A DNA stretch of 64,000 bases, from contig UESW01004375.1 of NCBI GenBank assembly GCA_900491605.1, positions 763,034-827,033 of the forward strand, in the 5' to 3' direction. Origin of the DNA: Calamus simplicifolius. Lineage: Eukaryota > Streptophyta > Magnoliopsida > Arecales > Arecaceae. The translations under genes were made by a program, and so were the position numbers. Under the pieces are notes generated by a model. It made no database searches. It had not been told where the DNA came from and saw only the letters and a list, made by a program, of their open reading frames with translations. Positions 45,179-58,900 of the stretch are shown in pieces; positions within the stretch are counted from its first letter, which is position 1, and each line of letters opens with the position of its first letter.

Positions 45179-48126
45179 ATTTTGTTAGTGGGCATCATAG
45201 GTTGCTTGCAACTGCTACAGAGAAGGTGCTTATGGAAAATTGATCTGTGACTTTATATTGGGGATGAATATCTAACTTAGTTGGATGATTCTTCTGTGGA
45301 GATGGGCAAGCATGGGTGAGCTTTGTGCTTATATGTGCAAATAGTTTTTGAAGATTTAATAGTGTTAATGCCTGCTTGCCTGGGACCCATTTATTTGCCA
45401 GAGGAGCTCGGTGGATTGTAAGTACCATGGGAGATTGTTTGTCTCTTCCTCCCTTCTTGGTATGTGATATCACACTAGATGTTGTAGAATGCAAATCGAG
45501 TGAGTTTTTTACATTCTGGGAATTTGTTTTCCTCTAGAACTAATTTATTCATGTATTCTTCTTCCAGCCTGCCTTGATGTTCTATTGACTTTGTGATTGT
45601 ACCACCTGATTTATTTAAGCTCTCCATATGGTGACAGTTCTGATTAATTATGGGATATACTTTTTAGTAGCCCAGTCATGATTATGGTTATGATTACCAT
45701 TACTTCCCACACATGAGGAAATGCATCAACAAAATTTAAGGAATCTGGGAATTGCATCTATCTTTTGCTGTAGGATTTTGTTCACAGTGAGTCATGGAAG
45801 AGAGGACTTGTTGCCTAACTTTGTAGAAAAGATTTAGTAATGACTCCGTTTTTCACCAGGAGTCATCTTTGTTGACATGGATCTCCTTTCAGGCTTCTCA
45901 AGAGTTCACAGGCATGTGTTCCCATTAGTCAAAATTTAGTTTGAATAAAGTGCGTGATCCTTCATCCTTGGCTTTGTCCTGATATTTGTCATCATAAAGA
46001 GCCTTTGGATGCTAAAAGTCTGCACTTGTGGGCATTATCTGGTCAGGCTTCTAAAGGTTGCATTACAGCATGTAAGCTGTTATTTAGATGACCTTGTCGG
46101 CCTTTATGGATCATTGATTCATACTAAAGGTCTGAATGTTCTTTCAGAACTTGCCTCATCCTTCCTCTTAGGCTTCTGAGATCCTCTCTTTACTAATTTT
46201 TTTTAAGTGATCAGAGCCCCTTCGTGTCATGTCCAGCCTAGCCTTTGCTGCACATCATACTAATTGCTAACAACACAGGTATAGCAAATCAGAAAGATGT
46301 GCATTAAGGTCTCAGTGTTCAGCCATGTTAATTGCAATATAAATGCCAGAGAAGCAATTGATTTGTTAAAAAAAAGTTGATTCAGCTTAAAGACAAACAA
46401 GTTGGGCCTAATAAGTATTGCTGTAGTTTAAGCCTGCTTTGCGTTCAATTTACTTGTCTGTAGTTCCTTAGATTTATCTCTGTGGAGATCTGATCAAACT
46501 TAATGTAAATTTCCAATTGAGGTATTTCAAATCTGTAACTACTTAGAGGCTGCATGGAAAGACTACAGTTGATGAATTTAGATATCTAATTCCTACTGCG
46601 TGATCTTTGTATGAAGAAATAGCAGAAAAATTTGATGGGGAAGGTTAAAGGTGGGAAAAACTAGCTCATACCGTCTGGTTTTCTAAGTTCTGTCTTCCTT
46701 TAGTTCCTAATATCATAAATGAGCTGTAGAGCTAAGGATATCAATTCGCTTGAAGAAAACTACAAAGATATTTGTTTGAATCTCCTCTGAGATGTATTCT
46801 GGGCACATTATCATATTTGTATATTGGACGCATTAAATTGCAATATTAATTCTGCTTATGGAAATGGTCAGACAGCATTAAATCGGATACTCTGATTAGT
46901 TATTTTTGCAAAATATCCATTGCAAGATAATAGCATCTTTCAGGTGACTTTATAGCCTGCTTTATTAGAATGGGAAGAACTAATTCTCAATGGGAGACTA
47001 GCCAAGTCTCCTCAGCCTGTTAAGGGACTTCAATCTATTCTTTTTCTCTAGGAAAAATTATTATAAATGTTCCTTGCTAGCACACACGTGAGTCAAGCTC
47101 TCAACTTTATTCCCGTCGTCACAGGAAAAAATTGTCCCTCAAAAGTCCTTTTCATGAAAGATATCTTTTTTCTGGCATTGCTGGAGGGAGGGAGAGATGT
47201 GATGACTTGACCCTGAGTCTCTCTGTAAGAAGACTTGGACTAAGAAGCTATGGGCACAATATTCCAGTAAACCCATATTTTTAAATTGATCTTTTGTCGC
47301 TTGCATGTTGTCTTTATAAGAAGTAGGATTGTCAAGCCATGCAAACTGTTCCATTACCCGGCCTTTCACTTTCTTGCTTCCTTTGGTCAAGCGAAAGTTT
47401 CCTGGCAAGCTCTAGCATTGTGCCTTGAGAAGTGAGAACCTGGCACTGGAAATTCCTGCGTCCCCTCTTCTGCCAACGATCAGATACCTGGTTTCCTTAA
47501 GGTTGGCTTGTGTGGTCTAGTAATAAAACAATCTGAAGCGTGGGTAAATAAATCTTTCGATCCTCATAAATTGGCTGCTTCAACTGGTGCTATCTGATGA
47601 CAGATCCTTTCCCTGGAAGCTCGTTTGTAGCATTGGATGCAGCAAAAGTCTGAGGAACAGGCACAACATTTGAAACAGGGTATGGAAACAACGCGAACAC
47701 AGTTGTTCAATCCTTGTCATTGACCTTGAGAACATGGTGGCATTATCAATCCCTCGCAAGGGCCAAACTTTAATATGGGCCCCATATATTTGGTGAATTC
47801 CATGACAAAACCTCTGAAATCAAAGTAAATGGTTCCAGTACCGCTGGGAGGAGTTCCTGTTCACAAATTTTCGGAGGTGTTCTCTACTCCTCCTAAATGC
47901 TTGACGTGGATAATTTTCCATCATTTATATTTGGTAATAGCTGTCAGGATCAAGAAGGGGTCCACACGTATAAAGAAGTATGGGAGTTGGAACATGGTTT
48001 ATGTCTTTATCCTGTCACCTCATGTAATGCATACATAATTAGGAAATTTCATCCTTTTCTTGAAGACCTTCATTGTTGAGGCAAAGTTTTTGAATAAGTA
48101 AAGGTCACCAATTGATTCATGAGGTG

Positions 48127-48174
<48 letters not shown>

Positions 48175-48295
48175 GTTAATTTAAATACATCCCAATTATT
48201 TTAGCATGTGCTCGGATGAGAAAAAAAAAAAGGAAGAACCATAAGCCAAATGTCACTTTATTTTTGGGCTCAAACCTTCACTAGAATTTTTCAGA
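45179..48295. other. 3' UTR and downstream intergenic region
   Basis: The first 300-400 bp probably form the GT17 3' UTR; no classical AATAAA stands near. The rest is ordinary non-coding DNA with moderate AT. Frames at 47139-47408 (-) and 47829-48079 (+) have no recognised domain. A CT run followed by a TA run lies at 48127-48175. Confidence 0.5.
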
Positions 48296-48749
48296 GAAAA
48301 GTCTTTGTACATCGCCTCCGGGTGTAGCAAGTCCTACATGGGCTGCACTGTCCTTTCTTATTGGTTGATACCCATTAAAAAATGTTAAGACATTTTAATG
48401 ATATTTTGAAGGAAAAAATTATGATACCCCAGTTTTAAACTTACAACACCATAGTTATAAAGTTAAGACACTCGTTCAGAAAGCAAAAAAAAATTATGAC
48501 ATCCCAGTTTTAAACTTACAATACCGTAGTTATAAAATTAAAATACTCGTTCAGAAAGCAAAAAAAATTACAACATCCTAGTTTTAAACTTACAACACCC
48601 TAGTTTTAAAACTAGGATATCATAAATTTTTCGATCGAGATATTGCAAAGCTGTTTTAACATTTTTTAATGGATATCGTATGTATGTGGACAATAAAAAG
48701 AGACAGTATAGTTACTGTACCAGATGTATGTAGTATACAAAGTCTTTTC
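48296..48749. mobile_element. MITE with inverted ends and internal 70-bp repeats
   Basis: Left end GAAAAGTCTTTGTACATC; right end as reverse complement GGAAAAGACTTTGTATAC. Subterminal sequences ACCCATTAAAAAATGTTAA and TTAACATTTTTTAATGGAT are also inverted copies. About 454 bp, no coding capacity. It belongs with 33773-34793. Confidence 0.65.
48411..48620. repeat. ~70-bp tandem repeat inside the MITE
   Basis: Nearly three units of CAGTTTTAAACTTACAACAC, TAGTTATAAA, ACTCGTTCAGAAAGCAAAA. The core AGTTTTAAACT is a palindrome. Confidence 0.8.
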
Positions 48750-49167
48750 CATTTCTTCAGACTAGTGGTTAAGCGTTTGGACTTTTCTGTCTTTTTTTTT
48801 TTTTTTTTTTTTTCATTATGTTATAGTTAAGGACCCCTTGGTCAAAAATCACGGCTGATGAAGTAATGTTTTCTCAAAGTTCTAAAAAGGACGGATATGA
48901 TCTTTTATGACGTTCAAACTTCATAGACAAACTGATCATGTTGAAGAAAATGTAGGAAGAGAGAAAATAATTCCAGCTGATGATAAACATATGCTAAGAT
49001 GTAGTAACAATGGTGGAGAGGTACAAACCAAAAATGTGATAAAAGCTCCAATGAAAAGAATCTGTCTAAGAGAAGCATCAAACAAGGTTACATGAGACAC
49101 GAAAAATCCAAAATTTATAAAAACATTTGAGTATCATGCTGATTCTCATATCACGCGCCGGGGAAAG

Positions 49168-49203
49168 ATCCCTTTCTCGGCCTTTCGGCTATAAGATCAA
49201 GTT
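49168..49203 (+). ncRNA. U2 snRNA 5' fragment (pseudogene)
   Basis: ATCCCTTTCTCGGCCTTTCG followed by GCTATAAGATCAAGT matches the first 35 or so nucleotides of plant U2 snRNA (ATACCTTTCTCGGCCTTTTG then GCTAAGATCAAGT), with a few changes. The branch-point recognition region and all later parts are missing. It is flanked by 9-bp direct repeats GGGAAAGAT (49161-49169 and 49210-49218), pointing to a retrotransposed, 3'-truncated copy. It is not functional, and no promoter elements are seen in front. Confidence 0.7.
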
Positions 49204-49339
49204 ATGCATGGGAAAGATAAAACAAGACAAAAAAAAAAAAATTGTATATCCATTTTAATAAAAGCCACCAATATCTTATAAAGCTTTGTGCAGCAAACAG
49301 ATGCATGAAGTGGATGAGGTGCAAGGAATTTGCTTAAAT

Positions 49340-52300
49340 TTAGCTTTCAGTCTCCGTTACTGATGCATTTGCTGCAAGATTTTGCTCTTCCAGAAGCTTC
49401 ATTTGGCGTTCTGCATGCTCTCTTTCGCATTGGCTGATTCCCATGATAATATCAAGCATCGTGCCAGTGGTACCAAAAAAGACCAAGGGCGCCAAGGACT
49501 TCTTCCGTATCCCCACCGGGATGGCAACTAAAGCCCCAGCTACTGAGAAGAACCATGTACCAAGTGCACTGCAAGCATCCATCAATAAAAAAATCGATTA
49601 TCCTGCGTTTGCTATTGACCTAATAGACCTAACTTAGAAGAAAATCAGTAAGGAATAGAATATACTCTTTCATTTGGTCTAGTTAGTTTAAAAGTAGGAA
49701 GTTTTAGCCTTATATAATAAAATTCTCGTAATGTTATGAATGCTTAACAGCAAGGAGTTCCTTTATTGGGTTATCCTTGGAAGGAATTTCATTGCAACAT
49801 CTCTCGAGGACGACCAGGAGAGGGTTGACCTATGAGGTCTGTGATTAGGTGTCAGTGGAATAGGTTTAGCCATGTCGATACCCAAACCTTAAATATATTT
49901 ATTACATCCAAATTCAAACCAAACCCAATTTAAACACTATATCCATACCCAATATTGGATCCAAAGAAGGTCTGGTATTGGGTAAAAATCAGGTATCTGA
50001 CAAATTATTTGAGTATGTTTGCAGACTATGTTTTTCAAATGATTTAAAGCACCTAAAACGTTACCTTGTGAACTGCAGAACATAATATAAAAAAAAATAA
50101 AAATATATAAAGAGAGTATTTGTCCATCTATTACTTTTGCTACCCATGCATCTATGTAATTAAAAGACATGAAGAATGAAAAAGATCATCCAATAATCAA
50201 GATTGATATATTGATTAAATCACAACAAATATATTATAAAAAAACTACAACAAATAACATGCTAGGAATTTGGCGGAAGAAGATGAGTCACATTTATTTA
50301 CTTCACTTTTTTTTTCATTTATGATTAAAATAATGATATTCATATATGCAAATGTATGTATGTATTTATGTATTCATATGTGAATATCTTTTATGTAACA
50401 TTGGGTTGGATTTCAGTTTTTCAGGTATGGATCTACCTACCTAAACTGAAACCTGATCAAATAGAACTTCAAAGTCTAATTTTGGAATCCAAACCCAACC
50501 CAATAGCATACTAGGTTTATTTTTCATACCCAAATCCTGTATTTCAGGTCAGTTTTGATTTGGATTAGCATGTTATCAACCTCCACTGAAACCCGTCCAT
50601 GATCAGTGGATCTTACTTGGGTGTCTAGGGATCTATAAATAAGAGGACTGATGGCATATCAGAAATTTAACACAATTTGAAATAGGGGATTTTTCCCTTC
50701 GCCAACTACAAGTCCTTCCCCCTTTTAATTTCCCTTTCACTATTTTTCTATTTACTTAGCCTTGCTACCATGCAAATATATATTCATATGATAAGTATGA
50801 AATTATGACAGATGGGCAAATTACTTAAACAAGTGCATCTTGCAAGAATATCATTCGGTCTATATGATATAATAAGATGTAGGCAGTAGATACTAGTATA
50901 AGGTAGTAATTAAATAATTCTAGCATATTTCCTTATTACAGCATTCTATTTCTATTATGATTTTGCATATAGTTTAGTGCTGGGGCTTGCATATAGACAT
51001 ATACACTTCTAATACATAGTATAAAAGTGGCTTATGACATATCAATAAAATAATTTTCTGAGAAAACTTCATCAAATGATAAAGGTAACAACAAAGATTA
51101 AAACAATAATATAGATGATAACATGCCTAACATGTCCAGTACATCGTATAAAAGTGGCTTTTGTTTTATATGTGAAAATAATATGCCTAACATGTTCAAT
51201 CTTCATTATAGATGATAAAGGTCAAATGTGAAAAAAAAAAATCATATGATCTACCAGGTTAGATAGTACTATAAGATGCAAATAAGCCATCCTCGATGCT
51301 ATGAAGTTTCCTATCCTAACAACAAAGTTACCTCATAAGTGAAGAAAAAAAAATGCTTAAGAATTTTATTATTTCTGTATAAAATTTTATAATTCATTCT
51401 ACTTTATATATACAACTTTCTGTTACACTAAGGAAAAAAAATTACAGCTAATTCTTTTAACTTTAGGAATAAATTATTGACCCTAATTTTCTTCACTAAA
51501 CTTAAAAAGATTATTGACCTTGATTTTCTCCACTAAACTTGGAAAGATTATTGACCCTGATTTTCTCCAGATTATTGATTCTGATTTTCTCCACTAAACT
51601 TTCCTAAAAATCTTCCTAAGATTGCTCATCAAAGATTTCCTACACTCACCCTCAAACGGGTGAATATAGGTCTTTCATTTTCAGCTTGCTAATATTTTCA
51701 TGAAACATGTTACACAGCTCTTTTGTCATCATATCTGCTAGTTGAAATTCTGTAGGTACATACGGAGTACAAATCAGTCCACTATTTAACTTCTCTTTAA
51801 TGAAATGTGTGTCTATCTCTATATATTTTGTCCGGTTATGTTGCACTAGGCTGTGAACTATACTTATAGTTGATTTGTTATTCATAGGTATGCTCCATTG
51901 AATTTTCATATCCTCTAAAATAATTTTGACCCACAGTAATTCACATACTCCTACTGCTATAGCTCTAAACTCAGTTTCTGCACTTGACCTTGCTACTACA
52001 TTCTATTTCTTGCTCCTCTAAGATACTAAGTTTCCTTCAAGAAAAGTACAATAGTCTGACGTTAACTGCCTATCGACTAGAGATCCTGCGAAGTCCATAT
52101 CCATGTAAACTGCCTGATCAATTGTAGATCCTTTCTTGAATAGAATTTTCTTTTTTGGATGTACCTTTAAGTAATGAAGAACTCGATAGACTGCCTGTAG
52201 GTAAACTTCTCTAGGATCATGCATAAACTGACTAATAACACTGACCGAATAGGCTATGTCTGGCCTAGTATGCGCAAGATAGATGGGTTTCCCAACAAGC

Positions 52301-55300
52301 CTTTACTTTTCTTTGTCTACTGCCTTATTCCAAGGGCCTCGCTTAATTTATGATTCTATTCAATAGGAGTTCCAACTGGTTTGCTAGCCATCATAGCTAT
52401 TTTCTTGAGCAGGTTTGTAACATACTTTTGTTGAGAAATAAAAATTTTCTTTCTTAATCGAGCCACTTTAATTTTCAGAAAATACTTCAATCTTTCCAAA
52501 TCTTTTATCTCAAAATCCTTGGCTAGACACTGCTTTAAGGCTTCCTTCTCTACTTTATCGTTTTCTATCACTATAATGTCATCCACGTACACAATTAATA
52601 TAGTGACTCCTCCTGAAACTGAATACTTGATGAAAAGCATGTGATATCCTTGACTTTGTTTTGACTCACAAGATCCCCTTATCTTACTCAGAGAATAAAT
52701 GATTTAACCAAACATAATCACATCATCGTTCTTTGTATTGTTGAAATGAACTTGCCATCAAATAGAATGACAAGATCCATAAGATCTCGCCTATTTATGG
52801 CCAAGGATTAAGGTATCAAATGCCACATCCAAGGATGACATGAAACTACAAAGCACCATATTGCATCATGTCATGTCGTGTGCCATGGCAGTCACGTGCT
52901 AGGTCACGTAGCTATGAAAATGGGTCTATGCCAATCCATATGGTATATACTGTTCTGTTCTGACAAAATTATTTAAAAGACTATGGCCAATAAAATGAAG
53001 AACATAATTCACTAATACCAAAACTAAGAAAATGACCATAATATGAAAGCAAGAATAAAAAATACCAAATATGTAGTACATTAATGGAAGAAGCAACTCA
53101 ACAACATTCAATGCTATTTCATTAATAGACATGTCCCTCAAATATAATGGAGATCATTCAGACTGTGGCCTAGGTGGGCTTTAGGCCATTGTCTTGGATG
53201 TTGGTTGGTTAACAACCAAACACCAACATAAATCAGTATGAATCAATATGGACTTGCATGGTTTGGTGGTGCAACAATCACAGATATGCAGCCTATAATT
53301 AAGTCTATACCTGAATGCGGAGTATATATCACATAATATTAACTATATGCTCCTAAATGTTCAATTATGAAATCATTTGGTTGAGTCATCAAATAAACAT
53401 TTTATGAATGGCAACGCTGATATCATTGGTTGCATGGCAACAATCGAGCCATCAGAACAAGAAGCACCTTGCCAACTAGCCAAATTGATACCTTAACCCT
53501 ATGCAAAATTAAGAAATATAAATATATATGCAGAAAATCCATAGGACACAGGCTACTTGTAAAGAAGATTCAACAAACAATCACTATGGGCAAGACTAAT
53601 CATGATTCAGTAAAGGCTTAAAACTGTATCCTCTTCCTGCCATAGGGACATGCAAAGTAAGTTCCTCTCTGTTATGGCAAAGATAGAGATCACCATTCCC
53701 CCTATGCCTGTGTGCTTACCAGACTTCACCATGGGAGATCCAAGAAGGAATCAGTGTTTGTGTGTGGATTTCTCTTACCCATGTTCTCCATCATCAATGC
53801 CTCATGCATAATCTCAACTCACTGTCGATCTTTGGATCCCTAGAAAGTGAGGTTATTCCTTTTTTTTTTTTTCGCTATTGGCCCTTGGTTTGGATCCAAT
53901 TTTACAAGGTTTTTAGGGTGAGCTAAAGCTTGAATTTGAGAATGATTCAAGCTCAAACTCAATTTTGTCCTGTACAAACAAACAGTTGCCTGCCAAGTGA
54001 AGTTTGAGCACGTGTTTAATCTTGGGTCATGCTTGAGGTGCGGTTAACCACTCATCTAGCATGACCAAGCTGAGCTCAAATGGTTTGGTATTGGGTCTAG
54101 CTTGGTTTCTCTGCAGCTTTAGCATTTCTTTTTTATCAAGTGGACTTGCACATGTGTCTCTGATCGTATAGCTGGATCTGGATTTATCATTGTGGCTCTA
54201 AGGGTCAGTTATTGGCGGCGGGTGGTCATGGCTCTATTGATATATCGGTCCCAATGGCGAAGCTCCAGGCTGCTTGGACTGGTATCTCTTATGCTGTTCG
54301 TCATTTGGACTATCACCGATTAATCATTGACGGAGACTCTATGACGATTATCAGGTGGATTAGGCATGATGAGGATTCTTATTCTATTCTTAATCCCCTG
54401 CTCAGAGATAATCGGGACTCTCTTCAGGCTTCTTGTTCTTCTGTGATTCATCATATCTATAGGGAAGCGAATGCTGCAGCTGATTGGGTAGCTTCTATGG
54501 TTGCCCGTTATCCCGGTCAGTGGGTATGGCAGGCTGATGTCCCTTGTCCTATTATCTTTACTCAAATCTTGTATTCTGATAGCTCGGGCTCGACTCGCAC
54601 CGGAGTGGTGTGATCGCCTGCTTGTAAAAAAAAAAAAAAGCGGCTTTGGGTAATGGCTTTAGAATTAAAGTACTTAAAATCGCAAGCCATCATAAAATTC
54701 AGGGTCAGCCAAAAGAGTCATGATGCACCATTTTGCATACAGAGATCTTTTAATATTCTTTTCATTCTTTCTACCATGTGTACAAGGCAAGATTCAGAGG
54801 ATCTCATGTGCCAGGATCCTTTAATGTGCAGAACATTAGAAGGGTGAGATGTCAAATAATAAAACTATTGGATGAGATTTTTCTCACTTAGTGAGTGGAA
54901 CTTGCTTCTGTGTAAATAAAACTTATATTAAGTGAAAATATTTCGTCAAAAGACATAATACAGATTTTCCTCTAGGTTTGTGACTTAAAATTATCTTAAG
55001 TGAAACTAAATAAGACAGTACAGTTAGGGCCTTTTTATTTAGGAAAACTATAAGAGCTAAGTTAATATTGGTAGGAGGGGGAGAGGGAGATCCTGATAGA
55101 CTAAATGATATGGAATTTGGATATGACATTTGCATGGAACTTTATATAGATAAACCACTTCATCAAGTGAATAGGATCATATTGGTGAAGATGACATTCT
55201 GGAACCCCTAGTTGCCCACCAATAAAGGCATGCACAGTACTAGATAAACCCACATCTTCATTGTATCATTATCAAGTCTCCTATAATTCATCAATTACCA

Positions 55301-55922
55301 TCATTTATATAAATGAAGCAGTTATGCAGCCAACATTCGTAATAATAAACTACCTCTACAATGACCACCCATATATACTAGAGGATTTCTGCAACAAGAC
55401 AACATATGGAGAGTAAAAAAGGTCAATCACCATAACTCACACATTAAAAATGAGCGTAACATGCATGCCATGATACCAAGAAATTGAAAAAAATGGAAGA
55501 ACTAATTTTACATATTCAAAAAGTTCTCAGTAGTTTCCAGCTCATTTGGTGGCACTATCTTACTGCATGCTAAAGAATTAGTGCTTAAATAGCCACATCT
55601 GAACTATTTCATCAGAAAAATGTCAGAACCTTCAAGACAGAAGAATCAAGTTGGAATTTTGTCTAATTGTAGTCAACAATTCTACAAAAGGATCAAGAAC
55701 AACAAAATCTATCTGCTTGTTTATAAGCTTGAATTGTAGCACTCAAATTATTAATAGATTAATAATAAAAATGGTTGCAGATTTAGCTTCTTCATATTGG
55801 AAAGACTTTTAATTATGTGCAACATTAATAAACAACTGTATACCTGTGTTGGTTAAGGTTTATGTTACCACAGAAGAGAAAAATTGTTCTTCTTTTCAAT
55901 TGAGCAAGTGCGCGCGCGCGCG

Positions 55923-55956
<34 letters not shown>

Positions 55957-58900
55957 CAACATTATGGAAGCTCAACTAGGAAATATATCACTAATTCCTA
56001 GAATCAAGCCATTCCTACAATCAAGCTACTGATATAAATAACTCCAATCAAGCTATTCCTATAATCAAGCTACTGATATAAATAACTCCTACAATCAAGC
56101 TATTGATATACCAATTTACAGCCACAAATCTTGTAACACTCCCCTTCAAGCTGGAGTATAGATGTCAATCATGCCCAGTTTATTACATATGTAAGAAACC
56201 CAATTTTCATGAAGAGCTTTCGTAAAAATGTCCCCTAACTGTTCTCCAGTCTTCACGTATGCTATAGAAATCAAGTTCTGCTATATTTTTTCACGAACGA
56301 AATGACAATCTATCTCAATATGTTTAGTTCGTTCATGAAAAAATGGATTCAAAGCAATATGAATCGCTGCTTGATTATCGCACCATAGCTTTGCTGGAAT
56401 CGAGACTTTAAGACCAATCTTAGTTAAGAGTTAAAAAATCCACATAACTTCGCACACAAATTGGGCCATCGCTCTATATTCTGACTCTGTATTAGACCGA
56501 GACACAACATTTTACTTCTTACTCTTCAATGAAATCAAGTTGCCAGCAACAAAAACACAATAGCCAGTGGTGGACTTTCGATCAATTTTAGATCCTACCC
56601 AATCTGCATATGAAAAACACACTATATTTTAGATCCCGATACAGTATCCCTCATCTAGGAGCTTCCTTCAAATAACATAGGATTTGTTCCAAGGCTGCCC
56701 AATGATGTACTGTTGGAGAGGACATATTGACTTACAACACTGACTGAGTAAGCAATATCAGGGCGGATCACTGTAAGATAGTTCAGTTTTTCAACCAATC
56801 TTCTATATCATTCAGGATCATCAAAAGCATCTCCATCTTTCGTGAGTTGCTGGTTAGGAAGCATAGGAGTACTACATGGTTTAACTTTCAATTTTTTAGT
56901 CTCTGTTAATAGGTCCAGAATATACTTCCTCCGAGATAAGAAAATGCCCCTTTTACTTCTTGACACCTCAATTCTCAAGAAGTACTTTAGCAGCCCCAAA
57001 TCTTTAGTATTAAACTGGCTCTGTAAGAAAAATTCAAAGATGAAATTCCTTGAGTATCACTTCCAGTGATGACGATATCATCTACATACACAACAAGTAG
57101 AATAATGCCACATGTTGACTGCTTATAAAATACTGTATGATCAGATTTGCTTTTACTCATTCCAAACCTCTCTATTGCTTGACTGAATTTTTCAAACCAA
57201 GCACGGGAACTCTGTTTCAATCCATATAGTGATTTCGAAGGCAACAACCTTTATAGACTCCCCTGAGTAACAAACCCAGGTGGTTGCTCCATATACACTT
57301 CCTTCTGAAGATCCCTATGCAAGAAGGCATTTTTGATATCAAGTTGATAAAGAGGCCAATTATATGTAGCCGCCATAGAAATAAAAACTGTATTAAAGTC
57401 AACTTGGCCACAGAAAAAAAGTGTCAGAATAGTCCAGACCATATGTTTGTGCATAGCCTTTAGCTACTAGGCGAGCTTTTAAACAAGCCACCGAACCATC
57501 ATAATTAAATTGATAGCAAAGACCCACTTGCACCCAACAACTTTCTTAGTAGTAGGTAGGTCTACCAGATCTCAAGTACCATTCTCTATTAAAGCATCCA
57601 TCTCTTCTAGCATGGCATCACGCCAACCAGGATGGGATAAGGCTCGGTGATCAGACTTGGAATCTCGACGGAGTCAAGAGATGCAACAAAAGAACAAGCA
57701 AAGGACATATGATCATAGTTAACAAAAGAGGAAATAGGATAAGTACATTGACATTTACCTTTTTGGAGAGCAATGGGCAAATCAATGTCACTGGGCATTG
57801 GATCCGATGACGAAGAAGAGACTAGTACCGGACTTGTCACAGGAGGATTAAAGCATCGAGAATAGACTTGAATAATATGGTTTTGGTTGAGGTCGTGGTG
57901 GTTGCTGTATTGAAGCAGTACTGGATTCTTGACAGATGATAGGATATGTTAGTAGATCATCATCCTTTTGTTGACATACAGGAACAGATGTGGCAGTAAA
58001 GGAAGGTGTTCAAGGAATGTAACATCAGCTGACACGAGATACCTATTCAGAAGAGGAGAATAGCACTATACCCCTTTTGAAAACGAGAGTATCCTAAGAA
58101 AACACATTTCAGTGACTTGGGGTCCAATTTGGAAACCCGCGGATGCACATCATGAACAAAGCAAGAACAACAAAAAATTCGAGGTTTAATATGAAACACA
58201 GATTTATTAGGGAACAAAATGTTATAAGGGATCTGATTATGAAGGATAGTAGTAGGCATGCGATTAATCAAAAAACAAGCTATAGAAACAGTATCAGCTC
58301 AAAACTATTTAGGAACATGCATTTGAAATAAAAAAGCCCTTGCTGTTTCAAGAATGTGTCTATTTTTTTCTCTCGGCCACCCCATTTTGAGATGGAGTGT
58401 CAACGCAAGATGATTGATGGAGAATCCCATTCTGACTCATGTAAATCTGACAAGAAACAAAAAAATTCTTTGGCATTGTCACTTCACAATGTTTGTCCAG
58501 ACACATTAAATTGACTTTTTATTTCAGCACAAAAGGCTTGAAAATATGAAAATAATTCAGAACGGGATTTCATTAAATAAAGCCAAGTCATACAAGAAAA
58601 ATCATCCAGTCTTGGACATAACAGGACATGGTCCCCAAACATCTGAATGTACAAACTCAAAAACATGACTGGCCCATTTATTGACTCGAGGAACAAAGAC
58701 AAATGATGATTTTTGCAACCTGACAGGACTCACAATCTAAAAAGGATACATCACGAAACTGAGGACATAATTTCTTCAAAAAAGGTAAAGAGGATGTCCC
58801 AACCGATAATGAGCTTCAAAAAGGGATAAAGTACTGGAACAGGCAATAGTCCGGGGTACTTGGGTATCCCAAATGTACAGACCTCCTAATTCTCATCCTT

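Larger units (their letters stand above)
51421..52680 (-). mobile_element. Truncated Copia element: LTR, RNase H and RT 3' part
   Basis: The minus strand carries, in order, the RT end (YVDDIIVIENDK, LKYFLKIKVARLRKKIFISQ, near 52640-52360), RNase H (VYMDMDFAGSLVDRQLTSDY near 52110; TEFQLADMMTKEL near 51740) and a purine tract GTTTGAGGGTGAG. Then comes an LTR candidate 51644-51421 (TGTAGGAAATC to GTAACA, 224 bp). Everything 5' of the RT catalytic box is missing. It lies in the intron of the minus-strand gene, in the same orientation as that gene. Confidence 0.8.

Noticed and set aside
48760..48800. tRNA-like phrase TAGTGGTTAAGCGTTTGGAC
   Set aside because: Resembles a tRNA A-box region but no anticodon or T arm follows; a T run comes next.
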